NCBI RefSeq assembly: GCF_003032475.1
Contig: NZ_CP028369.1
Coordinates: forward strand, 7,750,001 to 7,814,000
DNA length: 64,000 bases
Source of the DNA: Streptomyces sp. P3
GTDB lineage: Bacteria; Actinomycetota; Actinomycetes; Streptomycetales; Streptomycetaceae
Reading direction: 5' to 3'
Position 1 is the first letter of the stretch, and the number at the start of each line of letters is the position of its first letter. The notes under the pieces were generated by a model that saw only the letters and a program-made list of their open reading frames with translations, was not told where the DNA came from and did not search any database. The position numbers and the translations under genes are program-made. Below are positions 34,021-42,222 of this stretch, piece after piece.

Positions 34021-34101
34021 CGGCAGGGGCCATTCGTCCCCCTGCCGACATAGCCGGCACCGGCCGACAGAGCTGCCGACCCCACGGCGCGGCGGGGTCG
34101 G
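34021..34101. terminator. Two perfect hairpins between the kinase-fusion gene and the response regulator
   Basis: CGGCAGGGG/CCCCTGCCG (34021-34029 and 34039-34047) and CCGACCCC/GGGGTCGG (34076-34083 and 34094-34101) are perfect 9- and 8-bp stems. They lie in a 341-bp gap between two minus-strand genes that otherwise holds nothing I recognise. They may be terminators for the upstream gene or operators of the response-regulator promoter. Confidence 0.5.
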
Positions 34102-34285
34102 TGGCCCCGCAGCGGAAGCCGACGTGCCCGTCCGGACGGCCGGCCGGCAGCGACCGGGGCTGTCCGTCAGCCGGAGGACAGTGACCTGAGGACCGGTCAC
34201 CACGTCCGGCGGCGGGTCCGCGTCGCGTTGGAGCGGCAAGGGGACTCCGGTCTCTGTTCGCCCATGGTGGCCTCCGGTTCGATGC

Positions 34286-35806
34286 CTAGTCCGGCTCCAT
34301 GTAGGGGCGGCGGAAGACCGGCGCCCGGCCGGTGCCCCACGGCCGTACGGCGGCCAGCGCCCGGGATACGGCGGATTCCAGAGGCCCACTGGTGTCGACG
34401 GTGACGGCCTCGGGCCACGGAGGCTCCCCGGCCGCCATGGCGGTGGCGACGGCGAGGTCGGCGTCGGACGGCCCGGGCGCACGCGCGCTCAGCCGGGCCG
34501 TCGCCATGTCGCTCGGTACCTGGCAGTGCAGGGCCACCAGGTCGGCGCTGGTGCGCTCGGCCACACGCCGGGCCGCCGCACGCTGCTCCGTGCTGGACCA
34601 CGTGGCGTCCAGCACGGCGGACTCACCGGCCGCCAGCAGGGCCGCCGCGCGGTCGAGCAGGGCAGCGTAGGTCCGGGCCGTCCACTCGGCGGTGTACAGC
34701 CCTTCGCCGTATGCGGCCGCAGCCGACCGCTCGGGGGGAATGCCCGCCAGTTCCTTGCGGAGGCGGTCGCTGCTGAGGAGCGTCGCCTCCAGCCGGTCGG
34801 CGAGCGCACCGGAGAGGGTGGACTTCCCGCTGCCGGGCGGTCCGCCGACGACGGTCAGTGCGACGGCCGCGGTGCGCAGGTGGCGCAGGGTGGTCGAGAT
34901 CAGCCGTCGTGACGCCGGCTCGGCTCCCGGCGCTCCCTGGCCCGCCTGGATGAGCGACACCTTGGCGCGGACGAACGCGCGATAGGCGACGTAGTGGTGC
35001 CACAGGGACGGGGGCGCGGGGTCGCCGGAGTACTCGCTGTACCGGGCGAGGAAGTGGGCCGCGGCATCCGGGGCGCCGAGTTGTTCGAGGTCCATGGCGA
35101 GGAAGGCGGCGTCATCGAGACCGTCGACGTAGCGGAGGCGGTCGTCGAACTCCAGGCAGTCCAGGACGCGGGGTCCGTCGTCAAGGCAGAAGATGTCCTC
35201 GGCGAGCAGGTCTCCGTGGCCGTCGACCACCCGCAGCTGCTCGATGCGGGAGTCGAAAAGCCGCTCGCGCCCGGCGAGATAGCCGTGCACGAGCCGTTCG
35301 ACCTCGGGCATCCCGTCGGGCACGGAGCCCCCGCCGGCCAGCGCGCGGATCTGCGCGAAGCTCGCCTCCCAGCGCGATGACAGCGCGTCGCGCGTGCCCT
35401 GTTCGTCCACGTCCCGGCCGCGGGGCGCCTCGGCATGCCAGGTGGCGAGCCGTCTGGCCACGGCCCGCAGCACGTCGTCGAGCGGAGCGCCTGTTCGCAC
35501 CAGCCGGGACAGGCGGCGGTCCGCCGGCATACGGCGCATCACCACGAGCGGTTCCGGCGCCTCGGCATCAGGACTGCAGACCTCGCCCAGGCCCAAGTAC
35601 ACATCCGGCGCGAAGCGGCGGTTGAGGGCGACCTCGCGCTCGCACGCCGTCCGGCGCGCCGCCCGCTCGGTGTAGTCGAGGAAGCCCAGGTCCACGGGTT
35701 TCTTGACCTTGTAGGCACGGTCGCCGGCGAAGAACAGGATCGCGGTGTGGGTCTCGCGCACCTCCGCCCGCGATGACTGCCGCCCGGGACGGCCCGGCTC
35801 AGTCAT
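34286..35806 (-). CDS. Bifunctional aminoglycoside-phosphotransferase-like / P-loop kinase protein (Rv2004c-like)
   Basis: This is a 506-residue protein. The N-terminal ~320 residues resemble APH-type kinases: Lys in KVKKPVDLGFLDYT, catalytic VVDGHGDLLAEDIFCL and metal LDCLEFDDRLRY. The C-terminal ~175 residues are a P-loop domain with Walker A VGGPPGSGKSTLSG and downstream SSDRLRKELAG. The same fusion is encoded by M. tuberculosis Rv2004c, a DosR-regulon gene adjacent to the USP gene Rv2005c. Here too a USP gene overlaps by 8 nt (35799-35806). The substrate is unknown. No antibiotic resistance role is implied. Confidence 0.82.
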   Translation of the reverse strand: MTEPGRPGRQSSRAEVRETHTAILFFAGDRAYKVKKPVDLGFLDYTERAARRTACEREVALNRRFAPDVYLGLGEVCSPDAEAPEPLVVMRRMPADRRLSRLVRTGAPLDDVLRAVARRLATWHAEAPRGRDVDEQGTRDALSSRWEASFAQIRALAGGGSVPDGMPEVERLVHGYLAGRERLFDSRIEQLRVVDGHGDLLAEDIFCLDDGPRVLDCLEFDDRLRYVDGLDDAAFLAMDLEQLGAPDAAAHFLARYSEYSGDPAPPSLWHHYVAYRAFVRAKVSLIQAGQGAPGAEPASRRLISTTLRHLRTAAVALTVVGGPPGSGKSTLSGALADRLEATLLSSDRLRKELAGIPPERSAAAAYGEGLYTAEWTARTYAALLDRAAALLAAGESAVLDATWSSTEQRAAARRVAERTSADLVALHCQVPSDMATARLSARAPGPSDADLAVATAMAAGEPPWPEAVTVDTSGPLESAVSRALAAVRPWGTGRAPVFRRPYMEPD

Positions 35807-36203
35807 GGGGGACGACGGCTACGGGGCAGCGTCCGCGAGGGAGGGCCGGGTGGGCGACTGGACCGAGGCGCGGTGCGACACCGTGGCGGTGCGCGCGCCG
35901 GCCGACGACCAGCGGCGCGGAGCCCTCGGCTGCCTGGACGACGGCCTTGACGGGGCCGGCGGGACGGACGCTGTCGGCCACCTCCACCTGCGGGTACTCC
36001 TTCTGCGCGGTGTGGACCGGACGCTTCGCCCGGTAGTTCTGGTCGACTTCGGCGGTGACGTGGGCCGGTTCGGGTGCCGGCAGCGGCCAGGCATGCGGCA
36101 GCCGCAGGGTGAGCCCCCGGTTCTCGGCCTCGCCGGCGGCCCAGCGGGCGGCGGCGAGGCTCTCGGGTGAGCCGTCGGGTCCCACGGTGGTCGCTGGTTG
36201 CAT
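35799..36203 (-). CDS. Short universal stress protein
   Basis: This is a 134-residue USP-family protein from ATG 36203. The N-terminus (TTVGPDGSPESLAAARWAAGEAENRGLTL) matches domain 1 of the tandem Streptomyces USPs. The C-terminal end (LVVGRRAHRHGVAPRLGPVAH, then CPVAVVPHD) matches the end of domain 2. It could be a fused remnant after loss of the middle or a minimal USP. It keeps the G-x8-9-G-P nucleotide loop in altered form. Its stop overlaps the start of the phosphotransferase/P-loop gene, so the two are coupled. It is divergent from the full-length USP gene at 36404. Confidence 0.7.
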   Translation of the reverse strand: MQPATTVGPDGSPESLAAARWAAGEAENRGLTLRLPHAWPLPAPEPAHVTAEVDQNYRAKRPVHTAQKEYPQVEVADSVRPAGPVKAVVQAAEGSAPLVVGRRAHRHGVAPRLGPVAHPALPRGRCPVAVVPHD

Positions 36204-36403
36204 GGCGGCGGCCTCCGTCTCGTACGAAGCTGGAGATGACGGTGAACGAGTCCGGTGGCGCACTGGTCCGGGCGTCGCCGACACGCCGAGCGTGGTGCGT
36301 TCTCTCCCTTCGAGAAGTACCCCAATCCCATCCGGCGCGCATGTGGACCAGGCAGGACGGGAGCCCGGAAGACGCGGATCCGGTACGAGAGGAGACCGCA
36401 ACG

Positions 36404-37225
36404 GTGACGATTCCCCTGGTAGTGGGCGTCGACGGATCCGAGGCGAGCCTGGAGGCCGTGGACTGGGCCGCCGATGAGGCGGCCCGGCACGGGGTGCCGC
36501 TGCGCCTTCTGCACGCGGCGGCCGGCGAGTGCGAGGCGTCCGACGTGATCGCCATGGCTTCGCTCCGTGCCGGGGAACGTGCCCCCTCGGTGCGGCTGTC
36601 GAGCGAGGTGCTGCGGGAGGACCCCGCCGCCGCGCTCGTCGACGAGGGGCGCAACGCCTTCGCACTGGTTCTCGGGTCCCGGGGGCTCGGCGGTCTCGCC
36701 GGGATGCTGCTGGGCGCGGTCAGCCTGGCCGTGGCGGCGCGGGCGGACTGTCCGGTGGTCGTGGTGCGCGGCGCGGCGGAGCACCGGCAGGCCCGGTTCG
36801 CAAGCGTCGTCGTCGGTGTCGAGGAGGGCGAGGGCAGTGGCACGGCCGTGCGGTTCGCGTTCCGGGAGGCGCGTGTGCGGCGTTGTCCACTGGTGGCGGT
36901 GCACGCCTGGAGCCGCCGATCCGGTGGTCCCGCGGTGTCTCCGCGCCCGAGGTGGTACGCCCCCGAGGCGCCCAGGCGCCCTCCGGCCCAGGTACTCGAC
37001 GACGCGCTTCGTGATGCGGCGGAGCCGTCCGGCGGGCCCGTGCTGTACCGACGGGTGATCGAAGGCCCGGCCCGCCGGGCGCTGCTGGACACGGCGTCGC
37101 AGGCGGACCTGCTGGTCGTCGGCGCGCGCAGACGACAGGGCCACATGGGTCTGCAACTGGGCCTGGTCAACCACGCGCTGCTGCACCACGCGCCCTGTCC
37201 TGTCGCGGTCGTGCCCCAGACGTGA
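36404..37225 (+). CDS. Tandem universal stress protein
   Basis: This is a 273-residue protein with two USP domains. The GTG at 36404 is chosen because AGGAGA lies 9 nt upstream and the USP N-terminus (VTIPLVVGVDGSEASLEAVDWAADEAARHG) begins there. Domain 1 ends with ALVLGSRGLGGLAGMLLGAVS and CPVVVVRG, the intact ATP-binding motif. Domain 2 ends with LLVVGARRRQGHMGLQLGLVNHALLHHAPCPVAVVPQ. Such proteins bind ATP and help survival in hypoxia and stationary phase (compare Rv2623 and Rv2005c). It shares a 200-bp divergent promoter region with the short USP gene. Confidence 0.88.
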   Translation: MTIPLVVGVDGSEASLEAVDWAADEAARHGVPLRLLHAAAGECEASDVIAMASLRAGERAPSVRLSSEVLREDPAAALVDEGRNAFALVLGSRGLGGLAGMLLGAVSLAVAARADCPVVVVRGAAEHRQARFASVVVGVEEGEGSGTAVRFAFREARVRRCPLVAVHAWSRRSGGPAVSPRPRWYAPEAPRRPPAQVLDDALRDAAEPSGGPVLYRRVIEGPARRALLDTASQADLLVVGARRRQGHMGLQLGLVNHALLHHAPCPVAVVPQT

Positions 37226-37666
37226 GGTACGGCTCCCGGGGCCGGAAGCCGGTCCGGCAGGGACCTTCGGCCCAGGACCCTGACCCGTCGGTGTCCGAAA
37301 CTGGACCCGGAGTGGGGGAGCGACCAGCACCCGCTGGAGGACGACCCGTGAACGCCCGAGGATCGCCGTACACATCCGGTCCGCCGTCGCCGCGCGGCGA
37401 GCACATCGCGCCGCGCGTGAATCCGCCGAGGCGTCCGTCCGACAGGTGCGCCGCTTCCGCCGGTGACAACCGGCGACCGGACGCGGCCCACGGGAGGAGG
37501 TGCAGCGATGTCGGACGCGACGACGGCCGCCCGGTGATGAAGCTGTCGTCGGCGAAGGTGACGGCACCCGGCCCCGGACAGGTGTTCCGCCGTCCCGGGT
37601 GTACGGACGTGATCGCTCTCGCCGACGAGCGGCCACCGGCCGACGGCGTCGCGCTGCCGCACACGC
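37226..37666. other. Intergenic decay zone
   Basis: No intact gene is seen. A strong RBS-like GGAGGAGGTG at about 37494 precedes an ATG that stops after nine codons. Together with the Hsp20 tail that follows, the stretch is probably degraded coding DNA. Confidence 0.35.
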
Positions 37667-37738
37667 AACGGCGTCCTCACGGTCAGGGTCCCCCAGACCG
37701 GAAGGGGGCAGACGCAGCGCATCGAGATCACCGGCTGA
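37667..37738 (+). pseudogene. Hsp20/alpha-crystallin C-terminal remnant
   Basis: The frame at 37667 reads NGVLTVRVPQ followed by a basic linker and RIEITG, then TGA 37736-37738. The (N/D)GVLTVRVP strand and the terminal I-x-I tail (here IEI) are hallmarks of small heat-shock proteins. No start or N-terminal alpha-crystallin part is open in this frame, so only the tail survives. HspX-type genes are core members of dormancy regulons. Confidence 0.6.
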
Positions 37739-37798
37739 GCCCAATTCCCACGCGAGGCACAGCACCGTCCGCACCATCCGCGAGAGAGGGCGCCCATC

Positions 37799-38724
37799 AT
37801 GCGAGCTCACCTCGGCGACCAACTCGTCATCGAAAGCACCAAGTCCGACGCCACCCGGCGCGACGGGGAGGTCGTGGGACTCCACCACGCGGACGGCACA
37901 CCGCCGTACGACGTGCGCTGGTCGGACACGGACGAGGTGACGCTCGTGTTCCCCGGTCCCGACGCGCACATCCACCACCTGGAGCACGGGCAGCCCGGGA
38001 CGGCTCACGAGCCCGCCGCACCGGACACCGGCGAGGCGGGGGCCGCTTCCCCGGGCATGCCGGCGGCCGATGCGGCCAACCCCGGCGACATCGGCCGACG
38101 GGTGGCCGCCGAGCGCCGCCGACAGGGACTCGGCCGCGAGGAGACGGCCCGCCGCGCACGGATGTCGCCCGGCTACCTGGCCTACCTGGAGGAGCACCCC
38201 GCCGACCCGAGCATGACGGCTCTCATCAGGCTGGCCGACGCACTGGGTACGACCGCCGCCGCCCTGCGCGGAGGAGGAGCGGACCTGCCACCCGGCCAGG
38301 GTCACGCGCTGTTGCATCCACGGCTGCGGGACCTCGGCCCGGACGAGTGCCGCGCCCTGCTGTCCACCCACGGCGTGGGGCGCGTCGCGGTGTCGGCGTC
38401 CGACGGCCGCCCGGCGGTCGTCCCGGTCAACTACGAGGTCGTCGACGACGCCATCGCCTTCCGGGGACCGCCCCCGACTCGCTGCCCGCGGCGGCCGTCG
38501 GAACGGAGGTCGCCTTCGAGGTCGACCACGTGGACGACGCCCTGAGCCGAGGCTGGAGCGTGCTCGCCGTCGGACCCGCGAGCGTCGTCACGGAACCCGA
38601 CGCCGTGCGCGGGCTCATCGAGCGGGCCCACACCACACCCTGGCCGGGGGGTGAACGGGAGATGTGGGTGTCGATCCGCCCCACGAGCCTCACCGGCCGC
38701 CGGATCACCGCAGCGGACCAGTAG
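37799..38724 (+). pseudogene. DUF1918-HTH-pyridoxamine oxidase-like fusion gene, frameshifted
   Basis: From ATG 37799 the product shows a DUF1918 module (MRAHLGDQLVIES...DGEVVGLHHADGTPPYDVRW, residues 1-62). A XRE-type HTH follows (about 98-160, IGRRVAAERRRQGLGREETARRARMS), then the start of a PNPOx-type flavin-binding domain (GRVAVSASDGRPAVVPVNYEVVDDAIAFR). At a G-run (38463-38466) and C-run (38471-38475) the family continuation APDSLPAAAVGTEVAFEVD and the rest to ITAADQ appears in the next phase, ending at TAG 38722-38724. The frame as written ends at 38545. One extra G would restore a ~308-residue protein. It is either a young pseudogene or a sequencing error. Confidence 0.75.
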
Positions 38725-38886
38725 GCGACCCGGGCCGGCCTCTTCCCGGTCTCCTCGAAGAGAGCGGGCCCGTACCACCGCAACCCGACCGGAGCGGCCC
38801 GACACCTGTGTCGCGGTGGCTCGCGGGCGGTGCGACGGTATTCACAGGGGGTCTCTCAGCAGCCGTACGGGAAGGCGGTGGCGGCA

Positions 38887-39762
38887 ATGGAACTCCCGCT
38901 GGTCGTAGGCGTCGACGGATCGGACTCCAGCCTGCTGGCGGTCGACTGGGCGGTGGACGAGGCGGCACGCCACGGACTGCAGCTGCGGTTGCTCCACGCC
39001 TTCCGGTGGGAGCGTTACGAACGAACCCTGCCGTCGTTCACCACCGGCAGGCATGCCGGAGAGGTGATGGCGCGGAACATCGTCGCCTCCTGCGCGCAAC
39101 GCGCCGGGCTCCGGAACCCGGAGGTGAAGGTGTCCGAGGAGGTGGTGCCCGACGACGCCGTCTCCGCGCTGCTGCGCGCTGCGCCCGACGCGTTCGCCCT
39201 GATCGTGGGGGAACGCGGGCGCGGTGAGGTGTCCGGGCTGCTCCTGGGTTCGGTCAGCTTGACCGTGGCGGCACGAGCCGTGTGCCCGGTCGTCGTGGTC
39301 CGGGGCGCGGAGCCCGACCCCCGGGGGTCCCTCGGCCGGGTTGTGGTGGGCGTAGGTGAAGCCGCCGACCGCGCGGGCGCCGTGCGGTTCGCCGCCCGTG
39401 AGGCACAGGCGCGCGGCTGCGCCCTGACAGCCGTCCGGGCCTGGCGCCGCCCGGCCCATGAGCACGGGGACGATCCCCTCGTCGTGGACGACACCGCCCA
39501 GGCGCACGACGCGCGGGCCTCCGCCGAACTGGAGGACGCGCTGCGCGAAGCCGTGCGGGAACACCCCGACCTCTCCGTCCACCGCCGCGCCGTCGAGGGC
39601 CCGGCCCACCGCGTCCTGCTCGACGCGGCGGCCGACGCCGACCTGGTCGTCGTCGGAGCCGTCCGCAGGCATGGTCACTTCGGTCTCCAGCTCGGCAGGG
39701 TCGCCCACACCCTGCTGCACCACTCCGCCTGCCCGGTCGCCGTCGTACCCCAGCGGGTCTGA
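38887..39762 (+). CDS. Tandem universal stress protein (second full copy)
   Basis: This is a 291-residue protein with two USP domains, starting at ATG 38887 after GGAAGGCGG. Domain 1 opens PLVVGVDGSDSSLLAVDWAVDEAARHG and ends ALIVGERGRGEVSGLLLGSVS. Domain 2 opens RVVVGVGEAADRAGAVRFAAREA and ends LVVVGAVRRHGHFGLQLGRVAH. It is clearly a paralogue of the USP at 36404. The GH65 gene follows after 46 nt in the same direction, suggesting co-transcription. Confidence 0.88.
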   Translation: MELPLVVGVDGSDSSLLAVDWAVDEAARHGLQLRLLHAFRWERYERTLPSFTTGRHAGEVMARNIVASCAQRAGLRNPEVKVSEEVVPDDAVSALLRAAPDAFALIVGERGRGEVSGLLLGSVSLTVAARAVCPVVVVRGAEPDPRGSLGRVVVGVGEAADRAGAVRFAAREAQARGCALTAVRAWRRPAHEHGDDPLVVDDTAQAHDARASAELEDALREAVREHPDLSVHRRAVEGPAHRVLLDAAADADLVVVGAVRRHGHFGLQLGRVAHTLLHHSACPVAVVPQRV

Positions 39763-39808
39763 GGCCACCGCGTCGCTGTGGCCTGCCGAGCCGGGAAGAG
39801 AGCGCGCG

Positions 39809-42208
39809 ATGGCGGAATGGACGTGGGAGTGGGAGGGCTACGACCCCGCCGGCGAGCAGCTGCGTGAAGTCCTGTGCACACTGGGCAACGGCTACTTCGC
39901 CACACGGGGAGCGGTGCCCGAGTGCCGGGCGGGGCTGGTGCACTACCCGGCAACCTACGTGGCCGGGTGCTACAACCGCCTGGAGTCGACGGTGGCGGGA
40001 CGGCAGGTGGTGAACGAGGACCTGGTCAACCTCCCGAACTGGCTCCCCCTGCGCTTCCGGGTACGCCGGGCCGACGGTGGGCGGGGCACCTGGTTCACCC
40101 CGGACACCCACCCGGTCGTCGACCACCGGCACACCCTGGACCTGCGCCGCGCCACGCTCACCCGCACACTCCGCCACCGGGCCGACGGGGCCGGCGTGCT
40201 CGCCGTCGAACAGACCCGCCTGGTCCACATGGGCGACCCGCACCTGGCCGCGTTGCGGACCGTCTTCACGGCCGAGGGCTGGTCGGGCGAGATCGAGGTC
40301 GAGTCCGCTGTGGACGGCGACGTGGTCAACGGCAACGTGCACCGCTACCGCGCCCTTGAACACCGCCAACTGGGCGGCGTACGGACCGGGGCTCAAGAGC
40401 CCGGCACGGTCTGGCTGAGCTGCCGCACCAGCACCTCCGACATCCGTGTCGCCATGGCCGCCCGGACGGCCGTCACCGGCTCGCTCCCCGCCTCCACGGT
40501 GCTCCGCCCGGGCCGCAGCCATGCCCTCCACCGCATGGTGGTCCAGATCGCTCCCGGCCGGCCCGTCACCGTGGACAAGACCGTGGCGCTGCACACCTCG
40601 CGCGACACGGCGATCAGCGACCCGCTCGGCGCGGCGGTCGACCGGGTGCGCGAGGCGGCGGATTTCCCCGCCCTGCTGGACTCCCACGCCGCTGCGTGGG
40701 ATCGACTGTGGCGGCGTGCCGAGATCCATGTCCCCGGCCGGGCGGGCCGGGTCCTGCGCCTCCACCTCTTCCACCTCCTGCAGACGCTGTCCCCGCACAC
40801 CGCGGACCTGGACGTGGGCGTCCCGGCGCGGGGACTGCACGGTGAGGCGTACCGCGGCCACGTGTTCTGGGACGAGTTGTTCGTGCTCCCGTACCTCAAT
40901 CTGCACTTTCCGGAGGTCTCCCGGGCGCTGCTGGACTACCGGTACCGGCGTCTGCCGCGGGCCGTCCGGGCGGCCGCCGAGGCCGGAAGGGCCGGGGCGA
41001 TGTACCCGTGGCAGAGCGGCAGCGACGGACGGGAGGAGAGCCAGGAATGGCACCTGAACCCCGCCTCGGGACGCTGGCTGCCCGACCACTCCCGGCTCCA
41101 GCACCACGTGGGGTCGGCGATCGCCTACAACATCTGGCGGTACTGCGAGGCCACCGGCGACACGGAGTACCTGCACACCAGGGGCGCGGAGATGCTTCTG
41201 CAGATCGCCCGGTTCTGGGCCGGGCTCGCGGTCCCTGACCCCGGCACGGGCCGCTACCGCATCCGGGGCGTGGTCGGCCCCGACGAGTACCACGACGCCT
41301 ACCCGGGCGCCGCCCGGCCGGGACTGGACGACAACGCCTATACGAACGTCACCGCCGCCTGGGTCCTCGTCCGTGCCCTTGACCTCCTGCGGCGCCTGCC
41401 CGCCTGGCGCCGGGACGAACTGTGCGACCGTATCCGGCTGGACGCCGGGGAGCCGCCGACGTGGGACGAGATCTCCCGGCAACTGCGGGTCCCGTTCCAC
41501 CAGGGCGTCATCAGCCAGTTCGAGGGGTACGGCGATCTCGCCGAACTGGACTGGGACGCCTACCGTGCCCGGTACGCCGGCATCCGGCGGCTGGACCGGA
41601 TCCTGGAGGCCGAGGGCGACACGGTCAACCGCTACAAGGCGTCCAAGCAGGCCGACGTCCTCATGCTCGGCCACCTGTTCTCACCCGCGGAACTGCGGGA
41701 GCTGTTCGGGCGTCTCGGCCACGACGTGGACGACGAGGTCTGGCGCCGGACGGTCGACTACTACCTGCGGCGCACCAGCCACGGTTCGACCCTCAGCGGA
41801 CTCGTCCACGGCCTGGTGCTCGCCAGAGCCAGACGGGCCGAGGCATGGCAGTACGTCCAGGAGGCCCTGGAGGCCGACGTCGCCGACCTCCAGGGCGGTA
41901 CGACCGGCGAAGGCATCCACCTCGGCGCGATGGCCGGGACCCTCGACCTGGTCCAGCGCGGCCTGACCGGACTGGAGACCCGCGAGGACGCCCTCCGGTT
42001 CGACCCGGTCCCCCTGCCGGCGCTTTCCGAGTACGGCTTCTCGCTGCGCTACCGCGGTCACTGGGGCGTGAGCGTACGCCGCCGCAGCGGACAGCTGGAG
42101 ATCGGTGTGCCGGACTCGGAGGAGTCGCCGCTGCGCGTGCTGCTGTCCGACCGCGCCGTGACCGTCGCACCCGGGGAGACCTGCACCCTCGTGCTGCCGA
42201 CGAGCTGA
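39809..42208 (+). CDS. GH65 family glycoside phosphorylase/hydrolase
   Basis: This is a 799-residue cytoplasmic enzyme of the trehalose/maltose/kojibiose phosphorylase family. The N-terminal beta-sandwich opens WEWEGYDPAGEQLREVLCTLGNGYFATRG. The (alpha/alpha)6 barrel includes GHVFWDELFVLPYL and YPWQSGSDGREE; the general acid Glu is in VVGPDEYHD. KQADVLMLGHLF and RTSHGSTLSGLVHGLV are the conserved substrate and phosphate-side segments; a Ser/Thr-His phosphate loop (HGST) fits a phosphorylase. No HAD phosphatase domain is fused, unlike mycobacterial OtsB1. It may mobilise trehalose or other disaccharides in dormant cells. The gene is convergent with the formate dehydrogenase operon, 14 nt apart. 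Confidence 0.85.
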   Translation: MAEWTWEWEGYDPAGEQLREVLCTLGNGYFATRGAVPECRAGLVHYPATYVAGCYNRLESTVAGRQVVNEDLVNLPNWLPLRFRVRRADGGRGTWFTPDTHPVVDHRHTLDLRRATLTRTLRHRADGAGVLAVEQTRLVHMGDPHLAALRTVFTAEGWSGEIEVESAVDGDVVNGNVHRYRALEHRQLGGVRTGAQEPGTVWLSCRTSTSDIRVAMAARTAVTGSLPASTVLRPGRSHALHRMVVQIAPGRPVTVDKTVALHTSRDTAISDPLGAAVDRVREAADFPALLDSHAAAWDRLWRRAEIHVPGRAGRVLRLHLFHLLQTLSPHTADLDVGVPARGLHGEAYRGHVFWDELFVLPYLNLHFPEVSRALLDYRYRRLPRAVRAAAEAGRAGAMYPWQSGSDGREESQEWHLNPASGRWLPDHSRLQHHVGSAIAYNIWRYCEATGDTEYLHTRGAEMLLQIARFWAGLAVPDPGTGRYRIRGVVGPDEYHDAYPGAARPGLDDNAYTNVTAAWVLVRALDLLRRLPAWRRDELCDRIRLDAGEPPTWDEISRQLRVPFHQGVISQFEGYGDLAELDWDAYRARYAGIRRLDRILEAEGDTVNRYKASKQADVLMLGHLFSPAELRELFGRLGHDVDDEVWRRTVDYYLRRTSHGSTLSGLVHGLVLARARRAEAWQYVQEALEADVADLQGGTTGEGIHLGAMAGTLDLVQRGLTGLETREDALRFDPVPLPALSEYGFSLRYRGHWGVSVRRRSGQLEIGVPDSEESPLRVLLSDRAVTVAPGETCTLVLPTS

Positions 42209-42222
42209 GCGTCGGGTTGCTG

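Noticed and set aside
34286..35806. Aminoglycoside resistance gene
   Set aside because: The APH-like domain is fused to a P-loop domain and sits with a USP; this matches the Rv2004c type, not a resistance enzyme.
35819..38371. 850-codon open frame on the minus strand across USP genes
   Set aside because: Codon-position GC and composition fit a shadow; plus-strand USPs are unambiguous.
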